From: Treponema sp.
Lineage (GTDB): Bacteria; Spirochaetota; Spirochaetia; Treponematales; Breznakiellaceae
Assembly (NCBI GenBank): GCA_031283505.1
Contig: JAITBO010000409.1
Span: forward strand, 1 to 8,089
Reading direction: 5' to 3'
Length of the DNA: 8,089 nt
Each line of letters begins with the position of its first letter. The first letter of the stretch is position 1. The translations under genes were made by a program, and so were the position numbers. The notes under the pieces are model-generated. The model saw only the letters and a program-made list of their open reading frames with translations. It ran no database searches and was not told where the DNA came from. Below, in pieces: positions 4,227 to 8,089 of the stretch.

Positions 4227-5639
4227 ATGATAAATATACCGGAAAGCCTTACCGTAGAATTTAAACGGGAATATACCGAAGAACTCAAAAAAACCATTGC
4301 AGCTTTTGCCAATACCAAAGGCGGAACCCTCTATATCGGCATAGCCGATGATGGATCGGTGGTGGGAGTAGACAACCCGGACGAGACCATGCGCAAGATC
4401 ATAGATTCGGTACGCAATGGAATAAAGCCCGATGTCACCCTATTTGTGGGCTATAAAACAGAAATTATGGAAGGAACCGGCGTGATCGTTGTAACCGTCC
4501 AGCAGGGAACCGCTGCGCCATATTATCTCGTGAATAAAGGACTTAAACCCGAAGGGGTATATGTCAGGCAGGGCGCTTCCTCTGTCCCGGCCTCCGAAGC
4601 CGCCATCCTCAAAATGATCAAAGAAACAGACGGCGAGCGCTACGAGGAAGTCCGTTCCCTCAACCAGGACCTGACCTTTAAGGAAGCCGAAAAATTCTTT
4701 GCCGAAAAAGGTTTCTCCTTAGGCGTCAATCAAATGAAAACCCTCCACCTGATGACGCCGGATGGCGTATACACAAACCTCGGCCTGTTGCTTTCTGATC
4801 AGACAATCAATACGGTCAAATTAGCGGTTTTTGAAGGCGGTGAAAAAGAGATATTCAAGGACAGGCGGGAATTTTCCGGGTCTTTGCTCAAGCAACTGAG
4901 GGACGCCTATGATTTCATCGATATGTACAACCATACTCATGCTGAAGTAACCGGCCTTTACCGTACCGATACCCGTGATTACCCCGAAGATGCCATACGA
5001 GAGGCCCTGCTCAACGCCATGGTTCACCGGGATTACGGGTTTGCCGGTAGCACCCTTATCAGCATCTTCTACGACCGCATAGACTTCGTTTCTATCGGGG
5101 GCCTTCCTAAAGGTATTTCCCTGGAGGATATAATGCTGGGCATCTCGGTTCCCCGGAACGAGAATCTTGCAAACATCTTTTACCGGCTCAAATTGATAGA
5201 AGCCTATGGTACGGGGATCCCGAAGATACTGCACAGTTATGCGGACTTTCCCGGACAGCCCCTGCTACAGACCACCGGCAACGCCTTTAAGATTACCCTG
5301 CCCAACCGGAATACCACCGGAATAGCGGCCAGACCCAACAGAGCCGTCCATTCCCAAATAGACAACAGGGCGTTTCCCTCTATAGTAGCCGAACACACAC
5401 CTCCCTATGGCGTCCGGTACGGCCCGCAGCAGCCTTACTCCGCATCGTCGCGTCCGCTCACTGAGGGCGAGGAAAAAGCCTTGGCCCTGTTCGACACCAG
5501 GCAGGTGGTTGTACGGAAAGATCTGGAAGCCGCCCTGAGCGTCTCTCAGGCCATGGCAGTCCGCCTCTTGAGGGGCTTGCTGGACAAAGGCGCAATACGG
5601 TCCGTGGGCGGCGGCAAAAACACCCGTTATACCCGGTAA
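4227..5639 (+). CDS. AlbA_2 (Schlafen-like) and ATPase-domain predicted transcriptional regulator
   Basis: The 470-residue protein has the layout of COG2865-type predicted regulators. Residues about 5-120 form the AlbA_2 domain, with ESLTVEFK at the start and FANTKGGTLYIGIADDG (27-43). Residues about 250-360 resemble the GHKL-type ATPase region of this family: EALLNAMVHRDY (259-270, N263 as the N-box asparagine), GGLPKGI (291-297) and YGTGI (327-331). A proline-rich linker (about 365-412) leads to a C-terminal winged helix (about 415-470). It is probably a cytoplasmic, nucleotide-responsive DNA-binding protein; targets are unknown. The start fits the family N-terminus and has GGTGG (4216-4220) 6 bases upstream. 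It is a single-gene unit convergent with the YjbQ gene. Some relatives sit in stress or phage-defence loci, but nothing here shows that. Confidence 0.88.
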   Translation: MINIPESLTVEFKREYTEELKKTIAAFANTKGGTLYIGIADDGSVVGVDNPDETMRKIIDSVRNGIKPDVTLFVGYKTEIMEGTGVIVVTVQQGTAAPYYLVNKGLKPEGVYVRQGASSVPASEAAILKMIKETDGERYEEVRSLNQDLTFKEAEKFFAEKGFSLGVNQMKTLHLMTPDGVYTNLGLLLSDQTINTVKLAVFEGGEKEIFKDRREFSGSLLKQLRDAYDFIDMYNHTHAEVTGLYRTDTRDYPEDAIREALLNAMVHRDYGFAGSTLISIFYDRIDFVSIGGLPKGISLEDIMLGISVPRNENLANIFYRLKLIEAYGTGIPKILHSYADFPGQPLLQTTGNAFKITLPNRNTTGIAARPNRAVHSQIDNRAFPSIVAEHTPPYGVRYGPQQPYSASSRPLTEGEEKALALFDTRQVVVRKDLEAALSVSQAMAVRLLRGLLDKGAIRSVGGGKNTRYTR

Positions 5640-5688
5640 CAGGCTCTCTTTCTCCGTTCCCGGTTATCCGGTTTCCGTTTGCCAGGTT

Positions 5689-6105
5689 TCATTCCCCGAT
5701 AATCTTGACCAGCACCCGCTTGCGGCGCTGTCCGTCAAACTCGCCGTAAAAAATCTGTTCCCAGGGACCGAAGTGAAGCCTCCCGCCGGTAACGGCTACC
5801 ACCACTTCCCGGCCCATGATCTGCCGCTTCATGTGGGCGTCGGCGTTCACCTCCCCGGTATTGTGGCGATAAGAGGCCACAGGCTCGTGGGGGGCCAGCT
5901 TTTCCAGCCATGCGTCAAAATCGTGGTGGAGCCCGGACTCGTCGTCGTTGATAAAAACACTGGCGGTAATGTGCATGGCGTTCACCAGGCACAGCCCCTC
6001 CTGAATTCCCGATTCCCGGAGCAGTTCTTCCACCTGGGACGTAATGTTGAGAAATTCCCGGGGTTTCTTCGTGTTGAACCACAGTTCTTTGCTGATAGAT
6101 TTCAT
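5689..6105 (-). CDS. YjbQ/UPF0047 family protein
   Basis: With this start the protein is 138 residues, the usual length of the family (E. coli YjbQ is also 138). Conserved elements are H45-I-T-A-S (45-49) with N53, GEVNADAH (84-91), [11 protein letters not shown] (108-118) and E122-FDGQRRKRV. The family is a compact trimeric fold annotated as secondary thiamine-phosphate synthase because members show weak ThiE-like activity; the physiological role is unsettled. No thiamine genes are nearby. An in-frame ATG at 6168 has GGAGGA only about 2-3 bases upstream and would add 21 residues not typical of the family. The chosen ATG has no Shine-Dalgarno sequence but sits exactly where a transcript from a TATACT box would begin, so it may be leaderless. 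The longer start remains possible. Confidence 0.85.
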   Translation of the reverse strand: MKSISKELWFNTKKPREFLNITSQVEELLRESGIQEGLCLVNAMHITASVFINDDESGLHHDFDAWLEKLAPHEPVASYRHNTGEVNADAHMKRQIMGREVVVAVTGGRLHFGPWEQIFYGEFDGQRRKRVLVKIIGE

Positions 6106-6111
6106 AGAAAC

Positions 6112-6140
6112 AGTATACAAAAAGGCCGAAAAAATGACAC
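6112..6140 (-). promoter_or_regulatory. Promoter that would give a leaderless yjbQ transcript
   Basis: On the minus strand GTGTCA (6140-6135, 4 of 6 match to -35) is followed after 17 bases by TATACT (6117-6112, 5 of 6 match to -10). The seventh base after the -10 box is the A of the ATG at 6105. The sequence would be coding if the longer start at 6168 were used. Confidence 0.4.
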
Positions 6141-6161
6141 GGTGATTCAACCGGGCGTATA

Positions 6162-6190
6162 TTCTCATAATCCTCCAAATTTGCTATGCT
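6162..6190 (+). promoter_or_regulatory. Possible pheS promoter
   Basis: TTCTCA (6162-6167) and TATGCT (6185-6190) are separated by 17 bases, each about 4 of 6 matches to consensus. The untranslated leader would be only about 12 bases but includes GGAG (6200-6203). The match is modest, and other starts within the divergent gap are possible. Confidence 0.3.
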
Positions 6191-6208
6191 GGTTTTATCG
6201 GAGTCAGT

Positions 6209-7822
6209 ATGGATATTCAAAGCGTGGTGAAAAATCTGCATCCCCTGGAGGTCCGCATAATCCTGGGCTATAAGAAGGGAGATGAACTTTCTATAGAGAA
6301 GGTGGAAAAGGAACTGGGCTTTAAGCCGGGGAACGGGAACCAGGCCCTGTCGTGGCTTGCGGCCAAGGGCGTTATCAGGGAGATACGCCGGGAAACTTCG
6401 GTTTTTTTTGAATTGACCGATCTTGGCCGGGAGTGGAAGGAAAAGGGGGCCCCGGAGGAACGGATCGTTGAGTTGGTCCGGATCCAGCAGGGGCGGCAGT
6501 TGCCGTGGATAGCCCAAAATCTGGGCCTGGATGCCAGGGATGTGGGGAGTGCGTTCGGCGCCCTGTCCAGGCTGGGGGTCTTAGGCATGGATGCCGGAAA
6601 GGGAGTGATTCTCACTCTGCCGGAGGATCAGCTTGCCGATGGCCGGCCCGCCAAGGGTGCGGCTGCCGAATACTTCGCCCTCCTCAGGGGGCTCCTGAAC
6701 AAGGCGGACGCAGCTCCGGGCGGACTTTTGGCGCGGGACAGTCTCTCCGAAGCCGAAGCCGGCCGTATGGCGGGGATAGCCAGAAAACGGGGCGCCGCAG
6801 GAGCGCCTTTCCGGGAGGCGGACCGTGAAACGGTGCTTTTCGGCTTTTCAACGGGCGGGGGCGAGGCTGTAGACCGGGATGTCCTGGCGGCGGACCTCAC
6901 GGCGGCGGGGATTACCGGGGACGAGATAGGAACCCTTACGGCGGATATGCTTGAGACAGGAGCCTGGAAGGGCAAGAGTTTCCGGTCTTACAATGTGCAG
7001 GTTCCTCCCTCACGGCTCATCGTGGGACGGACCAATCCTTACGCGCAGTTTCTGGAGAATGTAAAAGATAAACTCGTGTCCCTGGGTTTTGAGGAATTTG
7101 ACGGGCCCTTGGTGGAGACGGAATTTTGGAATTCCGACGCCTTGTTCATGCCCCAATTCCATTCCGCCCGGGACATCCACGATGTGTACCGTATTGCCGA
7201 GCCGGATCACGCCGGAGCCATTGAGGAACCCTGGCTGTCCAATGTTGCGGCGGCTCATGAGAACGGGGGGGGTACTGGCAGCCGGGGCTGGAATTACGCC
7301 TTTGACCGGGATTTTACCCACAGGCTCATACTCCGCAGCCAGGGTACGGTGATGTCCGCCAAAACCCTGCCCCGCGCCGTTATTCCGGGCAAATACTTCG
7401 GGATGCTCCGGGTGTTCCGGTATGACAAGGTGGATGCCACGCATCTTCCGGATTTTTACCAGACCGAGGGCATCATTCTGGGGGAGGATGTGAACCTTAA
7501 AACCCTTTTGGGTATGCTAGAAATGTTCGCCGTTGAGGTCGCGGGCGCCAAAGAGGTAAAATATGTTCCGGGCTACTTCCCCTTTACCGAGCCATCAGTG
7601 GAGGTCCACATCAAACACCCGGTCTTGGGATGGTTCGAACTTGGCGGATCGGGGATCTTCCGTCCTGAGGTGACCGAATCTCTGGGGGTACACGTACCTG
7701 TCGCGGCTTGGGGTATAGGCATAGACCGGATGGCCCTGATGGCCCTGGGGCTCAATGATCTGCGGGAATTGTTCAGTTATGATATTGAACACATCCGGCT
7801 CAGGCGCGCCCAGGGTGCCTGA
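6209..7822 (+). CDS. pheS: Phenylalanine--tRNA ligase alpha subunit, archaeal/eukaryal type
   Basis: This 537-residue class II synthetase subunit charges tRNA-Phe as part of an alpha2beta2 enzyme with PheT. The N-terminal region (about 1-150) contains winged-helix modules (from HPLEVRIIL), the archaeal/eukaryal arrangement, rather than the coiled coil of typical bacterial PheS. The catalytic core runs from about 265. It has motif 1 (NPYAQFLENV from 276, then FWNSDALFMPQFHSARD), HENGGGTGSRGW, motif 2 (VFRYDKVDATHLPDFYQTEG from 402) and motif 3 (GIGIDRMALMALG from 502). Where most PheS proteins read LRTHT, this one reads L375-R-S-Q-G-T380, altering residues near the active site. The 150-265 linker is alanine/glycine-rich and poorly conserved. 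GGAG (6200-6203) lies 5 bases before the ATG. It is divergent from the YjbQ gene, and no pheT follows. Confidence 0.95.
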   Translation: MDIQSVVKNLHPLEVRIILGYKKGDELSIEKVEKELGFKPGNGNQALSWLAAKGVIREIRRETSVFFELTDLGREWKEKGAPEERIVELVRIQQGRQLPWIAQNLGLDARDVGSAFGALSRLGVLGMDAGKGVILTLPEDQLADGRPAKGAAAEYFALLRGLLNKADAAPGGLLARDSLSEAEAGRMAGIARKRGAAGAPFREADRETVLFGFSTGGGEAVDRDVLAADLTAAGITGDEIGTLTADMLETGAWKGKSFRSYNVQVPPSRLIVGRTNPYAQFLENVKDKLVSLGFEEFDGPLVETEFWNSDALFMPQFHSARDIHDVYRIAEPDHAGAIEEPWLSNVAAAHENGGGTGSRGWNYAFDRDFTHRLILRSQGTVMSAKTLPRAVIPGKYFGMLRVFRYDKVDATHLPDFYQTEGIILGEDVNLKTLLGMLEMFAVEVAGAKEVKYVPGYFPFTEPSVEVHIKHPVLGWFELGGSGIFRPEVTESLGVHVPVAAWGIGIDRMALMALGLNDLRELFSYDIEHIRLRRAQGA

Positions 7823-7867
7823 AACTCTGCTCTGCCTTTTCAGGACGAAGCATACTGTTTCAGTCTC

Positions 7868-7884
7868 TTTGCGGTAAGCGCAAA
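7868..7884 (+). other. Small hairpin TTTGCG/CGCAAA downstream of pheS
   Basis: TTTGCG (7868-7873) pairs with CGCAAA (7879-7884) around GTAAG. The same CGCAAA can instead pair with a second TTTGCG at 7924-7929 just before a T run, giving two mutually exclusive folds. Confidence 0.35.
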
Positions 7885-7888
7885 CCTA

Positions 7889-7935
7889 AAATTTAACGGA
7901 GCATTAAACCTTACTCCGAAAAATTTGCGTTTTTT
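7889..7935 (+). terminator. pheS: Probable intrinsic terminator of pheS
   Basis: AAATTT (7889-7894) and CGGAG (7897-7901) can pair with CTCCG (7914-7918) and AAATTT (7921-7926), with an AA/AA internal loop and a 12-base apical loop. GCG then leads into six T residues (7930-7935). The stem is AT-rich, so strength is uncertain. It lies about 70 bases after the pheS stop. Confidence 0.5.
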
Positions 7936-7951
7936 CTTATTGGGGGGCGAA

Positions 7952-7996
7952 ATGCCTCATTTTAAAAAGCAACCGAAGGGCTGGATGCCTCATTAA
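7952..7996 (+). CDS. 14-codon micro-ORF with repeated MPH ends (speculative)
   Basis: An ATG at 7952 opens a frame encoding MPHFKKQPKGWMPH before a TAA (7994-7996). A G-rich run (GGGGGG, 7942-7947) lies 4 bases upstream and could weakly serve as a ribosome binding site. The 10-bp sequence ATGCCTCATT occurs at both ends (7952-7961 and 7985-7994), so the peptide starts and ends with the same residues. The reverse strand also has an ORF across it. There is no independent evidence of translation. Confidence 0.15.
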   Translation: MPHFKKQPKGWMPH

Positions 7997-8009
7997 GAAA
8001 AAAGTAACT

Positions 8010-8089
8010 TTAGGCCGCCGCTTCCCTTCCAGAGGAAGAGGACAGAGCGGCGACGGCCTCCCGCAACGCAAGGATGGCCTTGTTGACAT
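8010..8089 (-). CDS. C-terminal end of an unidentified protein (partial)
   Basis: The minus strand is open from the window edge to a TAA at 8012-8010, giving the tail VNKAILALREAVAALSSSSGREAAA. The regular hydrophobic and alanine pattern looks like a terminal helix followed by a flexible serine/alanine tail, so this frame is preferred over an alternative arginine/proline-rich frame. The rest of the gene lies beyond the window. No family can be assigned. It is convergent with pheS. Confidence 0.45.
   Translation of the reverse strand, partial: VNKAILALREAVAALSSSSGREAAA
8013..8058 (-). other. GC-rich hairpin at the 3' end of the partial gene
   Basis: GGCCGCCGCT (8013-8022) pairs with AGCGGC (8046-8051) and, after a 3-base bulge, GGCC (8055-8058). 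An inner CTTCC/GGAAG stem (8026-8030 with 8034-8038) adds to it. On the minus strand a T run follows about 9 bases later (TTTTTT in 8003-7996), so it could be an imperfect terminator that overlaps the coding end. Confidence 0.35.

Noticed and set aside
4227..5639. Phage-defence island centred on the AlbA/Schlafen-like protein
   Set aside because: The gene stands alone between housekeeping genes, with no nuclease, toxin, reverse transcriptase or other defence partner in the window.
5915..6517. A 200-codon minus-strand frame spanning the yjbQ and pheS starts
   Set aside because: It overlaps the conserved coding sequence of both genes in other frames and has no family features.

Overview
The window looks like chromosome from a spirochaete, most probably a Treponema-like species of moderate GC content. 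The best clue is pheS at 6209-7822. It encodes a phenylalanyl-tRNA synthetase alpha subunit of the archaeal/eukaryal architecture, which among bacteria is known chiefly from spirochaetes. Genus and species are inference; no 16S or other marker is present.

Layout from left to right. Positions 1-277 are mostly non-coding: perhaps the last codons of an upstream gene, a GC-rich stem, a long perfect hairpin (copy A of a repeat family) and a sigma-70-like promoter. Two plus-strand genes follow 9 bases apart: a family 1 beta-glucosidase (278-1609) and a CNNM/HlyC-CorC type membrane protein with DUF21, two CBS and a CorC domain (1619-2944). Facing them on the minus strand is a small heat-shock protein gene (hsp20, 3044-3526). 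The convergent gap holds an excellent intrinsic terminator for hsp20 and a weaker one for the other direction.

Positions 3527-4226 contain no convincing gene but are the most structured part of the window. Reading leftward towards hsp20 there is a sigma-54 promoter matching the full consensus (3720-3735), then a roughly 180-base leader with tandem hairpins, the last of which covers the hsp20 ribosome binding site. Upstream of that promoter lies a 171-bp palindromic element (3776-3946) made of two hairpins of the same family as copy A, flanking a three-way-junction fold. Beyond it are an operator-like inverted repeat (4073-4093), another hairpin, and a near-consensus sigma-70 promoter overlapped by two 12-bp direct repeats just ahead of the next gene.

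That gene (4227-5639) encodes a predicted regulator with an AlbA_2 (Schlafen-like) domain, a GHKL-type ATPase region and a C-terminal winged helix. It converges with a minus-strand YjbQ/UPF0047 gene (5689-6105), which is divergent from pheS. No pheT follows pheS. A probable terminator, a 14-codon micro-ORF carrying a 10-bp direct repeat, and the C-terminal end of an unidentified minus-strand gene close the window.

The genes are mostly independent housekeeping or metabolic units (sugar release, membrane/ion homeostasis, protein folding, translation). The less ordinary content is regulatory: a small heat-shock gene that appears to be under sigma-54 control with a thermometer-like leader, and a family of covarying palindromic repeats.
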